Shown one piece after another: positions 44,823-57,754 of a stretch of DNA of 64,000 bases. The notes below the pieces were generated by a model that saw nothing but the letters and a program-made list of their open reading frames with translations, ran no database searches and was not told where the DNA came from. Positions within the stretch are counted from its first letter, which is position 1. The number at the start of each line of letters is the position of its first letter. The DNA lies in assembly GCA_963281155.1 (NCBI GenBank), contig CAUJLY010000003.1, forward strand, positions 4,464,001 through 4,528,000, in the 5' to 3' direction. The DNA is from Rhabditophanes sp. KR3021. Its lineage: Eukaryota > Nematoda > Chromadorea > Rhabditida > Alloionematidae. Both the position numbers and the translations under genes were made by a program.

Positions 44823-47098
44823 ATGTCGGAGCTAGTAAGTTTTAGAATTGATGAATAAATAATTTATATGTTTTTGTTTAGCGCTTACAAGTTGCAAAAA
44901 TACCAAGCAATGAGCTAGCTTTAACAAACTGCGTTATTGTTCACCAACACGTGTTGGATGAAAAGATATGTCGCCATGTGAAGGTTAATGGATACCTTTG
45001 TTCTGTCAGGAACTCCGGACAAGTTAAGCCAGGATTGATTGCCATGGCTGCTCCAACAAGAAAATGGGGTGCTTTCACTTTAGAACAAGTTGTAAAGGTT
45101 GAGCCGTTTTCAATTTCCGCTGGCAACATTATCCAAAGTATCACCTTTGAAGTGGACTTTAACGCGAAGCGAGACATTATCAGTACTCCATTCGATACCG
45201 ACGCCATGGCTTCGCAATTTAAAGATTTATATGCCGGACAAGCCTTTACTGTTGGACAATTGCTTGTGATGGAATGCAAAACTCCTGAAGGAAAGGCCGT
45301 TACTTTGTGTCTTGTCGTCGTTTCAATTAATGCCGCTGACCCTAAGCGCATTGCTGCTGGCAGTGCAGATGCGTTTGTTTCCGTAAATTTTGGTCAAATA
45401 GTCGGTGGGTCATTTATTGTATTTGACAAAAAAGAAGGTGCTCCTATTAACTTGGCAGGAAAGTCAAAAGGAAAAGTGGCCTACAAATCAATCATCAACA
45501 CAGATTGGAGTTTTGAGAAGATTGGAATCGGTGGTTTGGATACACAATTCACATCCATTTTCAGAAGAGCTTTCTTCTCCAGATTATTCTCTCCTGACCA
45601 AATTGAGGAATTAGGAATGAAGCATGTACGTGGCTTACTTCTGTATGGGCCTCCGGGAACGGGAAAGACACTTATCGCAAGGCAGATAGGAAAAATGTTG
45701 AATTCGAAAGAGCCAAAAATTGTTAATGGACCTGAAATTCTAGACAAGTATGTTGGAGAATCTGAAGCCAATGTAAGAAAGTTGTTTGCTGACGCCGAAG
45801 CTGAATGGAAGACATCCGGGCACAATTCTTCTCTTCACATCATCATTTTCGATGAAATTGATGCTATTTGTAAGCAAAGAGGGAGTCAGGCTGGAAGTTC
45901 GTCAGTACATGATACAGTCGTCAATCAGTTGCTGTCGAAGATGGATGGAGTTGATCAACTAAACAATGTTTTGATTATTGGAATGACCAATAGAAGAGAT
46001 ATGATCGACGAAGCGTTATTGAGACCAGGAAGAATGGAAGTACAGATGGAGATTGCGTTGCCTGATGAACATGGAAGGGTGCAAATCTTGAACATTCACA
46101 CTGACAAGCTAAAGAAACACAATTTACTTGAAAAGGATGTAAATATTGAGGACATCGCTAAAAAAGCTAAGAATTTCTCAGGAGCTGAATTGGAAGGTTT
46201 GGTTAGAGCTGCTCAGTCTAGTGCCATGAATAAGTTAGTCACTATGGGAGATAAAGTAACTGTTGATAGAGATGGGTTGGAGAAGTTGCGTGTCTGTGCT
46301 GATGACTTCGAGCATGCTTTAAAGTATGATATCAAGCCTGCTTTTGGAACAGAAGACGATATGTTGGAGAAGTTTTTGTACGGTGATATCATTTTCTGGA
46401 GTGAGGAAATCCAACGCATATTAAAGCATTGCTCCTGCGGCGTTGAAGTAGCGAGGGATCCAGAAAGTAGAGGTTCAGTCAAAATTCTGCTTAAAGGACA
46501 AACCGGAACTGGAAAAACAAGATTGGTTGCTGAAATCGCGAAGCGATCAGGATTTCCGTACATCAAAGTTTGCTCTCCAGGAAAGCTGCAAGGGATGTCT
46601 GAGTTAGCCAAATGTCAATCAATCAAGAAAATTTTCCAAGACGCTTACAAATCACCTCTCAGTATTATCATTATTGATGACATCGACAAATTGTTAGGCT
46701 ATGCAGCTATCGGACCAAGATTTTCAAACGATGTTCTCCAGAGTTTACTTGTTAACTTGACTGAACCACCTCCAAAGGACAAAAAGCTTTTGATATTGGC
46801 AACATCATCAAGCAGGGACTACCTACAGGAGTTGGATGTTTATTCTTCCTTCGATACTGTTATCACTGTACCTTCAATCAAAACAGTCAGTCATGTCATC
46901 CATGTTGTCGAAGAAGCTGATGTTTTCGATAAGTCTGCAGTACGATACATTATTGATCAACTAAAGGCAGTGGAAAATACAATAAATATTGGAGTTCGAA
47001 AATTGCTCTCTGTGATCGAAGATGTCAAGAAAATAGATGAAGCTGATAGAACAGATGCTTTAATTGAAGGCATCAATGACGTTTCTCTTGGATTCTAA
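44823..47098 (+). CDS. nsf-1: N-ethylmaleimide-sensitive factor (NSF) ATPase
   Basis: Exon 1 is only 44823-44834 (MSEL), exon 2 is 44882-47098; 742 aa, the usual NSF length (744). The N domain (RLQVAKIPSNELALTN, FEVDFNAK) is followed by D1 with Walker A LLYGPPGTGKTLIARQIGKM, Walker B IIIFDEIDAIC and the MTNRRDMIDEALLRPGRMEV segment. D2 has LLKGQTGTGKTRLVAEIAKR and IIIIDDIDKLLGY. NSF hydrolyses ATP with SNAP adaptors to disassemble SNARE complexes after membrane fusion. D1 keeps its sensor and arginine-finger region; D2 has the weaker DD Walker B typical of the oligomerising ring. The single 2.2-kb exon is unlike most genes here. The ORF is intact. Confidence 0.97.
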
Positions 47099-48098
47099 AC
47101 TTTAATAACCACTTTAAAATAAACATTTTGATACAACCACTTATAACAATTAAAGAAAACTTATTGTGTTCACTTCTTTTTTGTATCCTATATCTATATG
47201 ATTTTAAATAAATTGTGTGTTCAATTTAAATATTTCGAGTTTGCTTAGACAGAAGTTCAGGTTATCACAGCAGGGGAAAGGCTTGTAAACATTTTGAATT
47301 ACACTTGTAATGATAATGATAAATGTATAATTGTCAAGCTGGCTAGAAACAGGCGTCCTTCTTGCATATTCAAAGCTGCATATATCAAAAAATGGATAAA
47401 TCAGCTATACAATCATTACAAATAACAAAAAAGCCAAAGATGATGCCAGACTTATGACAAAGGTTGATAATTATACTTCAATTCGTGTACTATTGTTTTT
47501 TAACAAAACCATTGGTGTATAATAGAAATGAAGCAGTTGCAAATAAATTTCAAAAAGGTAACAATTTTAATTTATTTAATTAACAAGAAACTTCTTTTTT
47601 TGGCATTAATTATGTCACAACACTTGCCCTTAACAGATTCGCAAGAGATGTGATTGTAGGAATAATACGAAACTGATAATGACTGTAATTTCAAAAAATG
47701 TTTTAGTTGAAAAGCTGTTAAAATTAAGCACAACTCTAATTTTTGAAATAAATAATCTCTCTAAACATTCCATCAGACAATTTAGTTGTACAGTTTCCTT
47801 TTAGTCAAATAAATTTTATTTATAAGATAAAATTGTTATTTCTTTTTTAATTAGAACTTTTCAATGCTTCTAAACTAAATAATTTGCTGAGTTTTTTGTA
47901 CAGCAAGAGCAGTCTCTTTTGGGCGACTTACTAATTGTAAATGAATTTGTCATCACAAAATTTGATGACAGTTATAGTTAGTCAAAGGCGGACCCAAACA
48001 AGATGGAAGACTACCCACCCACTAATACAGAAACAATATATAAAAGCCAATTTTTGTAATAGTCATGTACTTTTCCAAAAGTAACATTTTTATTAATC
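47099..48098. other. Intergenic with H2B promoter
   Basis: 1 kb, AT-rich. A clear TATATAAAA at 48037-48045 lies 54 bp before the H2B start. No other gene. Confidence 0.5.
48037..48045 (+). promoter_or_regulatory. TATA box of histone H2B
   Basis: TATATAAAA 54 bp upstream of the H2B ATG, a usual spacing for histone genes with short 5' UTRs. Confidence 0.65.
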
Positions 48099-48524
48099 AT
48101 GCCGCCCAAGAAAGTCGCTGTAACTAAAAAGAGTGCTGCCGAACCTAAGGATGCTTCTAAAGCTCCAATGACCACTAAATCCTCAATTGCCAAGAAAGGT
48201 AAAGGCCTCGTAGCTGGTGAGAAGCGCAAGAAAAAGAGGGTCGGGACGTATTCTGCACACATTTACCGTGTATTGAAGCAAGTGCACCCCGATACTGGAA
48301 TGTCCTCGAAGGCTATGTCTATCATGAATTCCTTTGCAAATGATCTTTTTGAAAAGATTGCTAATGAAGGAAGCAAGCTTGCTACCTACAACAAGAAGAG
48401 CACCCTATCATCCGGAGAAATTCAAACAGCCATTAAACTTGTTCTTCCAGGGGAGCTTGCCAAACATGCAGTATCTGAAGGAACCAAGGCCGTCACAAAG
48501 TATTCTGCTTCCATCAGCACCTAA
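48099..48524 (+). CDS. Histone H2B (divergent tail)
   Basis: Single exon, 141 aa against ~123 for canonical nematode H2B. The core is clear: [92 protein letters not shown]. The N-terminal tail is longer than usual and Lys/Ala/Pro-rich. Several core changes are seen (RIAxEAxRLA replaced by [22 protein letters not shown] replaced by [12 protein letters not shown]), so this may be a variant rather than the bulk H2B. No replication-type histone 3' hairpin is recognisable downstream and an AATAAA lies about 110 bp after the stop (near 48631-48638), suggesting a polyadenylated mRNA. It pairs with H2A in nucleosomes. Confidence 0.93.
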   Translation: MPPKKVAVTKKSAAEPKDASKAPMTTKSSIAKKGKGLVAGEKRKKKRVGTYSAHIYRVLKQVHPDTGMSSKAMSIMNSFANDLFEKIANEGSKLATYNKKSTLSSGEIQTAIKLVLPGELAKHAVSEGTKAVTKYSASIST

Positions 48525-49172
48525 TCATCTTTTACAGCAACAATACGGATAAACGACTTTCACCAAATTACTTCTATGTTTATGCTTAATATATTATTTT
48601 TATTGTAATTAGCTTTCTTTGTATTTTTGATAAATAAATGGGTATGTATTAATTTGTGTATGTTTATCTATAATTCATTGTCATCTTATTAATAATCGAC
48701 TTTGTAATATCAATTTCATAAAAGCTTTCCTATTTACAAATGTTCTCCGACATTAGACTATACTAGTAGTATCAAAAAGGATGGTTTACCGTCATAAGTC
48801 AAAATTTGATGACTAACTTCCATTGTCATCAGGAATAGTCAACGTATACGAGATCTTTATGAATATTTGTAAGACTTAAAAAAGTTACTTGATCTAATCT
48901 TGCAATTACTTTTGAAAGTGTTTAAATTACAAAGTCCTTGTCAATTTGTTAAATTATAAAGTTCATTTTGTGAAAATCATGATGTGTATGATGAAATAAT
49001 TATACACAAGTTCTGACAGACAATTGTTTTTTATTACATATACTTTAACAAGCCATCATTTGACTAATAAAACACATCTAATAATTTAAAAATCAATTTA
49101 TTAATATTAAAAATAGAATTAATAATAGAAATAGACAATGTGGAGGGTCAGGAACACATTAGTATAAAATAA
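48525..49172. other. Convergent 3' region between H2B and H4
   Basis: 648 bp with AATAAA-type signals; no gene and no recognisable histone stem-loop. Confidence 0.4.
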
Positions 49173-49539
<367 letters not shown>

Positions 49540-49611
49540 TATGTATTAAACTACTCAAGCGGTGTTTCAAACTTAAAAATAAGCGAGTGAGGAGTCATCC
49601 AAAATACCGTC

Positions 49612-49621
49612 TTATATATAC
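49612..49621 (-). promoter_or_regulatory. TATA box of histone H4 variant
   Basis: TATATATAAG on the minus strand, ~73 bp upstream of the H4 ATG. It faces away from the H3 promoter in the 313-bp shared intergenic space. Confidence 0.5.
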
Positions 49622-49781
49622 TATTTGCTATACACTGAAGGTGTGTACTACCCTAAAAATGTACTTTATACCAATCTATCAAAACAGTCTAATTCATTGT
49701 GCTTGGTGCCGTCACCAACAGTCCCTCCTCCTAGAAGAAGCGTTCCTTCTAATTGATCAATATGTTACCAGCAAGAACTAG

Positions 49782-49790
49782 TATATAAAG
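49782..49790 (+). promoter_or_regulatory. TATA box of histone H3 variant
   Basis: TATATAAAG followed by GGGGA, 63 bp upstream of the H3-like ATG. Confidence 0.6.
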
Positions 49791-49852
49791 GGGGATATTT
49801 GATCCTTCTTATCATAGCATACTTTTGCGTTAAAAGGTTGTTGGTTCAAATT

Positions 49853-50320
49853 ATGGCACGTGTCAAGCAAACCGCTTTCAAATCGACTGGAGGAAGGTCC
49901 CTAACAAGACCAGTGATGCAAGTTTACAAGCAAACCGCTCTCAAATCGACTGGAGGAAGGTCCCCAACACAACCAATGAGACATGCTTTTAAATCTGCTC
50001 CTGCTGAAGGAAATCTCAAGAAAAGACGCCTCAATCGTCCAGGCGCCGTTGCATTGAGAGAAATCAAGAGATATCAGAAAACAACTGAATTACTCATTAA
50101 AAAAGCTCCGTTTCAGCGTCTGGTACGATGCATTGCTCAAGACTTTAAACGAGATCTCCGCTTCCAAACAACTGCCGTTTTGGCCTTGCAACAAGCCTCT
50201 GAAGCCTATCTTATTGGCCTATTCGAAGACACCGACCTTTGTGCCAAACATGCAAAACGAGTCACCATAATGCAAAAAGATATTCAACTCGCTAGAAGAA
50301 TTCGTGGAGAAAAACACTGA
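49853..50320 (+). CDS. Divergent histone H3 variant with duplicated N-terminal tail
   Basis: Single exon, 155 aa (canonical 136 with Met). The histone fold is intact: [93 protein letters not shown]. Loop 1 has normal length, so it is not a CENP-A. The tail contains two copies of a 21-residue block: [15 protein letters not shown] and [14 protein letters not shown]. They derive from a 63-bp tandem duplication (units starting at 49864 and 49927). K4, K9 and S10 equivalents are kept in both, but R8 is Phe or Leu, K14 is Arg, and R26 is Phe (AFKSAPA). The ORF is intact and TATA-driven. Role unknown; a germline or stage-specific variant is a guess. Confidence 0.9.
   Translation: MARVKQTAFKSTGGRSLTRPVMQVYKQTALKSTGGRSPTQPMRHAFKSAPAEGNLKKRRLNRPGAVALREIKRYQKTTELLIKKAPFQRLVRCIAQDFKRDLRFQTTAVLALQQASEAYLIGLFEDTDLCAKHAKRVTIMQKDIQLARRIRGEKH
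49864..49989 (+). repeat. 63-bp tandem duplication within H3 tail
   Basis: Two adjacent copies begin CAAGCAAACCGCT at 49864 and 49927. They stay almost identical through AAATCGACTGGAGGAAGGTC and diverge mildly in the last 20 bp. The period is exactly 21 codons, so frame is kept. Confidence 0.95.
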
Positions 50321-50609
50321 TCTTATTACTTTGAGGATCCCGAAATCCTTTTAAAACCAAAATATAATTATTGATTTTTCTATTATTTTTATATATTCAT
50401 GTATGCTTATTAAATTAATATGTAAATAAACTTTTTTTAATAAACCAAAATGTTTGAAGTCAAAGCTTCCAATAGGTATGATACATAAATAATATTATTA
50501 GAAGAGTGATTAAATTAGTTTATTAACTTAAATATTGGTTACATTAAAATAGGTCTTTTTTATAATTACCAAATTGTCATCATTCATTTGGGTCAGAGAA
50601 TGTGATGAT

Positions 50610-50885
50610 CTAAGGTTTGTCACTTGTTAAGAATTCAATTTTATCCGAATGAATCTTACGTCTTTTAAGAGTCTTTTTAATAACCAAAACAATCCCATCA
50701 ATCAGCTTGCTATTTCTATCAGAGCCAGTAAGAGTGATTGACGATTTGCACCTTGGTTTTTTAGCTTTAGCATTGCATTGAACAAGCTTGGCTCCTCGCA
50801 TCATTTTTTCATAGGTGGCAAACAAATCATTACTTGGAGTATCAATTCCTGAGGTAATGCATGACGAATCTGCGCAGATAGACAT
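50610..50885 (-). CDS. Hypothetical 91-aa protein
   Basis: Single open frame MSICADSSCITSGIDTP... ending FLTSDKP. It is polar with several cysteines and a basic patch (VIKKTLKRRKIHSDK). It has no signal peptide or membrane helix, and no family was recognised. It lies between the H3 variant and the primase gene, with short AT-rich flanks. It may be a real small gene or chance; codon composition is less AT-driven than the surrounding noise. Confidence 0.35.
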   Translation of the reverse strand: MSICADSSCITSGIDTPSNDLFATYEKMMRGAKLVQCNAKAKKPRCKSSITLTGSDRNSKLIDGIVLVIKKTLKRRKIHSDKIEFLTSDKP

Positions 50886-51816
50886 GTTAACACAAAGTGA
50901 TTTAATTACATTTTAACTGGCTTATTAAAAGCCTGGAAATTTAAATTTAACAGTTTTTATTCAAATTTGAAAGTTATAATTTAAATACGATCGATCGTGC
51001 CAGAACAAGGGATGTATCGTTGATTTTATCAAGTGAGCACAAAAGGTTTATAAAACAATAGACCTCACATACAAATTTATTAATCACATCTGAAAATTGA
51101 GCTTTTCATATACCAATGAATTAATATATTTATATTATTGTTAAAGATTTATAGTGTCCTATCTGACATTCGCAGTTTATTGTAGTATTCCACACATTTT
51201 TACTTGCAATCTTCATATTCACTATTAAATTACAAATTCACAGTTTTCATATAATAATTATCAAATTTAGAATCTTGAGATTTTGAATAGTATAATATTT
51301 GGGGGTAAAGTCTTTTATGTTTATCGTAAGTTGGGATATAATTGACGTAAAGATTTGGTTATTAGAACATTTCGAACTCCATTATTGCGTAGTTTTTATA
51401 GTATTGTCGTATATTATTTCATTGCTAAAGACTTTATAATGATGTTTTTTGAAGCCATTTAGTAATTAACAGGAGTTCCTTTTAATTTAACTTTTTTAGA
51501 AAGCAGTACTGCGATTTTTGACAATTATTGTATAAGGGGCTTAAATTTGTTGATGAAGACTCCCAAATTATTGTTTCTTTTGGTAACGTTCAGTTTTGTA
51601 CAAGGTTAAGAAAACTTTCCAATACTTCTTTAATGTAATACCTTTTGCATAAAAAAGAAGTCTCTTTTTCAGTCACATACTGCTATTAACATACTTTTGC
51701 AGTCACCATTTACGTATAGTCTCTTGAAAAGAAATGTGGTGGAGAATAAATATGGCTTGGTGAACAAGTTTTGGTGGCAAAGAAAGCATCATTATCATTT
51801 TATTACACGAATTTCG
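50886..51816. other. Intergenic with an orphan signal-peptide-like frame
   Basis: At 51554 a frame reads MKTPKLLLFLVTFSFVQ and ends at a plausible donor (AAG|GTTAAG). The downstream acceptors (51671-51702) lead to quick stops in that phase. An alternative donor GTACAAG would join it to the primase upstream reading, which is judged unlikely. Otherwise AT-rich with nothing seen. Confidence 0.3.
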
Positions 51817-53378
51817 ATGGATTTTGGTAACAAAAATTCAATTAAAAAGGTCTACCGCAAGGATGGCACAAAAGTGATTACTGTACGTTTTAGAGCATAA
51901 TATTTATTTTTTAACTTTGTTTTTAGCAAGAAACTGGCGAAGACAAAAAATTTGCCTTTCAATTATATAAAGATGCCCCTACTGGAGATTGTGATTTATC
52001 TAATCTGGAGAGAGTGTCCTACAGCAGACTAAAAATGTTAAAGAAAGTCGGTGAATTAGGCAATCATTATGCGAACAAAGGGCCAGACTACAATTCCAAG
52101 ATGTTTGTTCTTTACGAAGAATTTAAAAAATTGATGGTAATGGGAAGCTCTTCGTCTAACGAAAAAGTAACGATTGAATACAATAATGATTGGATTTCTC
52201 ACTTCTTTTTGTGTTTTGCATTCTGCCGAAATGAAGAGGATAGAGAATGGTTTATTAAACAAGAGTTGGATTTATTTAGATATAGATTCACACATATTTT
52301 AGCCGGGGATAGACAAAGCATCTTGGCTGGCAGTGGGCTTGAGTTTGAAAAAATGGAAGATCGCGAGAAAAATGAATTAGTAGATGTGTTAATGGATGCT
52401 GGAGGATTGCACAAATTTGATGTCCAAAAAAATGAGTACTATAAAATGGACTTCCTCCATGCACTTTCCTTGGTTAGGCGAAGAAAAATTTATTTATGCA
52501 ACGGAATTGCATATGTAAATTCAAATGATATTGCAGTTGTTCTATCTGACATTTTAAGATCTACGATGGACGAAAGAATGAAAAAGTTGCAGAAGAAAAT
52601 TCCCACACTTGGCGAGGAAGAAAGATTAGTAAATATTGGAAAGAAGATTGCTAATATCAGAGTTTCCGGCAAAGCTTTTGAGCCTTCCAATACAGACGAC
52701 TCCATTGTGCCTCAGAGAATAAACGAGATTTCGAAAGCAAGTTTCCCTCCTTGTATGAGAAGAATTCAAAGAAAATTAGTGGTTGAAGGACACCTCAAGT
52801 ATGGTGCTCGCATCCAATACACACCATTCTTGCAAGCTTTGGGCATGACTTTGGACAACGCTTTGATTTATTTCCGAGGTTCCTTTGCAAAAACTACATC
52901 ATTTAAAGACTTTGAAAAGAAATATGAATACAGCATTAAACATGTCTATGGAAAAGAAGGCCATGGTAGAGTTATGAATCCATTCTCTTGTTCGAAAATT
53001 ATAACTAGCGCGTCAGGAGCTGGAGATTGCAATGGATGCCCCTTCCAGAACACCGATAAAAAAGATATGGATGATTTGCTGGATTCATGGGGCTTAACCC
53101 GAGAACAATCATTTAAAGTTAAAGCTCAAGTCACTTCTCGCCAATATCAAATTGCCTGCACGAAAGCGTTTGAGTTTGTGCATGGAATGGATGAACAGGC
53201 ATTAGGTCAAACTATTCAACACCCAAATGAATATTTCAAGTTCTCCCAAGAAGTGTTAACTGGAAAAAGATCGAAGACTTACCACCAAGGAGAATCCATG
53301 GAGTTTAACGTTGCTGCTCCTGCCACAGCTCCACTTCTTAAGGAAAATGTCGAACCAATGGAGGTGGATAAGCAATAA
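51817..53378 (+). CDS. pri-2: DNA primase large subunit (PRIM2)
   Basis: Exons 51817-51882 and 51927-53378; 505 aa (human 509). The start MDFGNKNSIKKVYRKDG was chosen because it lines up with MEFSGRKWRKLRLAG of PRIM2. The N-terminal helical domain has FAFQLYKDAPTGD, YSRLKMLKKV, HFFLCFAFCRNEEDREWFIK and QELDLFRYRF. The C-terminal Fe-S domain shows the ligand cysteines in SFPPCMRRIQ, NPFSCSKII, DCNGCPFQ and YQIACTKAFE, with LKYGARIQYTPFLQALGMTL and YSIKHVYGKEG between. It partners the small primase subunit and Pol alpha to make RNA primers at replication forks. The two exons are joined by a 44-bp intron. Upstream in-frame residues from 51697 are considered 5' UTR. Confidence 0.94.
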
Positions 53379-53505
53379 TCATGTCAATATTTTTCTTTTT
53401 TAATACAATTAAACCCTTGATTTATTTTATGATGTATTTATTTTTGTGATTACATTTTCATCACATAATTAACAAAATTAAGTATAAGTGCAAAGTTTAT
53501 TAGTT

Positions 53506-53871
53506 TCAAGTTCTATTACAATCAATGTCAACAGAAATAATATTTCCATTTCTTTCGTAATAAGGATTCAAGTCTATTTTTTTAGTAAATGTGTATCTAT
53601 TGCAAATACAAGTTACCTCCATGTAAGGATCGAGAGTAGAGACTTCATAGCCAGAACCTTTAATGCTGTATGTTTCACTACGAAAATTGTCCGTTGTATC
53701 AGCTAGCAAAGTTCTGGAGAAAGCTTCATCATCAAACAAAGCTATATAGTATTTGTCGAACGGTGAAGCGTAGTCACAATAAATTTTACCCTCTACGTAA
53801 ACAGTTTGAAGTAGTCCACAACTAATTGTTATAGGTAAAATAAAAAGCAAAATTAAATTGACAGTCTTCAT
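53506..53871 (-). CDS. Transthyretin-like secreted protein (nematode TTR family)
   Basis: Single exon, 121 aa. Signal peptide MKTVNLILLFILPITISCG is followed by a compact beta-rich protein: QTVYVEGKIYCDYASPFDKY, IALFDDEAFSRTLLADTTDN, ESTYSIKG-like region, and TLDPYMEVTCICN. TTR-like proteins in nematodes start with a VxGxLxC strand and have a DxDxLD-type turn and later DPxLxIxH/C strands; this fits loosely but in order. Cysteines are positioned for disulfides. They are secreted, abundant and of mostly unknown function. A TATATAAAG at 53907-53915 lies ~36 bp before the ATG. Confidence 0.75.
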   Translation of the reverse strand: MKTVNLILLFILPITISCGLLQTVYVEGKIYCDYASPFDKYYIALFDDEAFSRTLLADTTDNFRSETYSIKGSGYEVSTLDPYMEVTCICNRYTFTKKIDLNPYYERNGNIISVDIDCNRT

Positions 53872-56800
53872 TTTAGAACGAGATGGAAGTGATCAAATAA
53901 CTACCCCTTTATATACATAACTTTTTGAGTGAAACAAGCCTTTTCAAAGTTTGCTATGATGAATCATTCTTTAAACCTTTTTGAGTGAATTAATTATTGT
54001 TGAAGGAAGAGATTTAGGGGTGAGCATTGCATATTTATTTATCGTCAACTAAATTCGAAAAGCTTTAAAAACAAGTTTGGAGTTTGTCGAAGTAATTAAA
54101 AATATTGTACGATTAATATAGATTATGGCTTTAAATTGAGTAAATGATGGGTTAATTCTTTTTAACATACCAAATTACCATTTCAAAATATTCAAAAAAT
54201 ACAGATTTGTGTGAATCACTTATTAACCATTAAATTTCTAATTACCGTCAGTGATCATGTAAAATGAGACATTTTTTTGAATAACAAGACATTTTATTTC
54301 ATTAAAAAAATGAACAAAGCCATTTAAAGATCTAAAAATAGATGTTTGTTATTAAAGGAGGATTAATTTATGGTGTTCTTATGACCAAATAAATATATTT
54401 TATAGCAAATAAAAATCTAATTAATTTTTTTGAACGTCGCCTTTTCTACAGTTATATTACAAACTTCCATGTTGCCAAAAACCTTTTCCACCATGCAATG
54501 AATATTTATTTATTTTTTAAGATATGATAATATGATACTTTAAAAGACAGACACCCACTTGGGAGTGTAAAATCAAACTTTTGCTAAATATGCACTATTG
54601 AAAGGAAGCAATTATGATTGGTAATTGTCCAATCAAATATTTTGAGAGTCTAGACATTTTTCATAAAACTTTATCAGATTGATCAAGGCAATGATATCGT
54701 CAATAAATACATTTTTTCTTAGCAACTATAGGCACTTTTGCCCCGAATTGATTATAAGTCAATTTCTCAAATCGCAATATACACAAATACAAACACTTTT
54801 GTGTTTACATTATCATATTCATGTCACTTTTAAAAGTCAAAAGATTACGTTCTTTGGCACCATGAACAAAAAAAGTGAATAATATATATTTTGGTACCCA
54901 AGTTTATGTAAAAAAAGAAAGCTTTTATTATCTATCAAAAAATTTATAAATTTGTTTTTTAAAAAACGAATTGACACGTCATGGAATTATAGAGTATGGA
55001 ATTAGATATGATGCTACCATTCGCAAGTTTCTTTTCCCTTTTCCATGTTTTCCCTAAATGTTTTTTGTTTTGACCAAATTAATTTACAAACTTTATTTCT
55101 ATTTCATCTTAATCATAAACATTTAAAGTCTAGAAAAAGTGATTATTGGCTCAGACTTCCTTCTCAAATTAGGTTTGAGGGTATAAATAGGAGTAAACGT
55201 TCTGGTATTTGTTTTTGTTATCCCATGATAGTATTGCTAAATTATAGAATTATAACATCCTTTTAAAAATTTTGCCAGATATTTAATCTCTAAAACTTAT
55301 CAAATCCTTTCTCCTAGCTTACGTATGTCGATGTGAGAGTTTTTTTATTCATAGATTTATCTCTCTTAACAGCTTCATTTCAAAAGACAAAGCATCAATT
55401 TCTTTTTCTTTCACGAGGAAAGGCTTCTAGCAAATAACATAGTATGATAAGGTTAAATTGTATATGTCTTTATTCACTTAATGATCATGTACTTTTGCCT
55501 TGTTATGACAACATGTATAACAATCTTTGCATTTAAAATAAATTTAATACATACTTCTCAAAAGGTTTCGCACATTTAAGACAAATCTTTTCTAAGTATG
55601 TATTAAAGTAACGCATTTTGGGATTTAATTTATATCCCCAAAGCCCATTTATTTACAACTAACTTAAAGTTAATTTAAAAAACGTTAATCAAATTATTAT
55701 TAATTTGCTTCTCAATTTATTGTGAACTCATACTTTTCCTCTTATCTCTCATTATCTAAAATTCTTCAAAACGTCTTGGTGACTCTTTTTTATAAATATA
55801 TAATATTTTTCCAGATAATCCCACCTTATTAGAACCATATGGAATTAGTTTAACCATTTTTTCAGATAAAAGTTTATATGAAAGATGGGAGGCTATTAGT
55901 TTTGTCAAATATAAAATTCTTATTTTGTTTGTCATAGATAAATTTATACGTATTTGATGAGGGCGCAATTTTGACGTGGTGGTTACTTGGTGTGCAATTT
56001 AATAAAATTTACTATTTAATGTGTTAATATTGTTCAATTATTTATTTGATTTAGACAAATTCATTAATTTAAAATTGAAATGAAGATTATTATTACGTCA
56101 AAAGTTCTTTTTATATCCAGCAATAAATATCATCCAAATATCTTCTGCGTTTGATATTAATTAATAATTATGTGCCATTAAAGATACTCAACTTTTATTA
56201 TATCAAAACTTCTTTCGGCAAAAAAGAGCTTTGCCATCTTTCTTATAATATTTTGTAGTTTGCCTTTGTCATCTATTTTTGCAACAAAAAACCATTTTCC
56301 AAGATAAATTGGATTTTTCCGAAATAAGACAAAAGACATCGACAATTTTTGACATGCAATTTACTTTTGATTAACTTTTTATCCAATAAAGAATAGAAGC
56401 TAATGGGCTGATCAAATAATAAAGTTTACAAACTCATTTTTATACATAATGCCTTTATATTCCCATCATTTTTAGGATAAAACCTTATACATATAATTTA
56501 CTTATTATTTTATCTTTATCCGGGCGAAGTAATTCATCCAAAAGAATCATCATCTTTCTTTTCAGATTTATCACACTATACAACTATTCCATCAAACCGT
56601 TTAAACGATAATTCATTAAATCAACAACATCTACTCGAATTAGCTGAAGGCATATTATATCATCAGGTAAGTAATTGATATAACATCTTATTTTCGAGAT
56701 AAATATCATCATTATACATATTTATGTGATATCAAAATAGGTGCCTTCCATTAATTAAACAAATACTTACATATCATTTTACTCGCTAATAATGCCAGAC

Positions 56801-57754
56801 TTCAAATCATTATATGTAGATAATTGTTGTTTATTTTGTCAGTAGTCAATCTTTAGAAAGCTAAGTTTCAAAGTCACGCCAAGTTCAGTTAGTAAGCATT
56901 AATCATTGAGGTCCAATCATCATTTTTCAAATCTTTGGCATCTAAAACAACTTTTAAATCAAGAGACTCTTAAAAAATTCACATTTATCTATTTTGTTAT
57001 GATAATGAAAACGTATGTCAACAAAAAGAATCTATTTGTCATAGCAAACAATAACCCTTTACTTTTTTCGTATAATTCTTTTGGCAAGTGAAAGTATGAT
57101 ATATTTATAATATATTTTGTAGGCGTTTATAACTTGATAAAAATCTATTTTTAGCTCTTAACTTAAATATAAGATTTGGTCCATTTTAAATAAGTACATA
57201 TTTATTTTTAACAAGTTATCTCTTTTTAAACAGATGTGAAAAACGTTATCACTAAATTCAAAACATACGCATGCATATTATGAATAAAACATATTGCTTT
57301 GTGCTGTTGACGCAAAAAAATATGTTTTAAAACTTGAATAAAATTATTCCTTTGGAAAATAAAATTAGACGTTAAATGGCGATAAATACAGTTAACTTGT
57401 TGACCTCCCAAATATAGCTCTCATCTATTTTGTGTTGACAATTTGAGGATAAACACAATTTGAGCTAAAAACAAATGGCAGATGTGTTTTGACTTTCTAT
57501 TATTGTAAATTTTGGATGAGTTTAGATCGAAATTTTAAAACATTTAATCCAGTGCAGACGTCATTTTTGATTATTTTTGATCTTTCTTGATTAATTAGCA
57601 ATAGTTGAACAGTGGTGTAGCATTATTTCTCTTTTATAAAGTATGTTTTTAACGGGTCTAAACATTTTTTTAAATGTTATTATTATTTTAACTCCATCAT
57701 ACTTAGCATTGCTGACACTTATTTAACTACTTTCTAAAATACTTACCTAACATC
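53872..57754. other. 3.9-kb AT-rich intergenic region
   Basis: Apart from the TATA box above, no gene was supportable. Open frames (for example 54679-54882, 55045-55266, 57226-57411) are short and AT-driven. Upstream non-coding exons and promoter of the potassium channel gene are probably here. Confidence 0.45.
53907..53915 (-). promoter_or_regulatory. TATA box of TTR-like gene
   Basis: TATATAAAG on the minus strand ~36 bp upstream of the start codon, implying a very short 5' UTR. Confidence 0.55.

Noticed and set aside
49853..50320. CENP-A (centromeric H3) identity for the H3 variant
   Set aside because: Loop 1 between alpha1 and alpha2 has canonical H3 length and wording and the fold is close to H3; CENP-A would have a longer loop and a freely diverged tail.
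51554..51882. Signal-peptide exon MKTPKLLLFLVTFSF joined to primase
   Set aside because: A secretory signal makes no sense on a nuclear primase and the ATG at 51817 aligns with the PRIM2 N-terminus.
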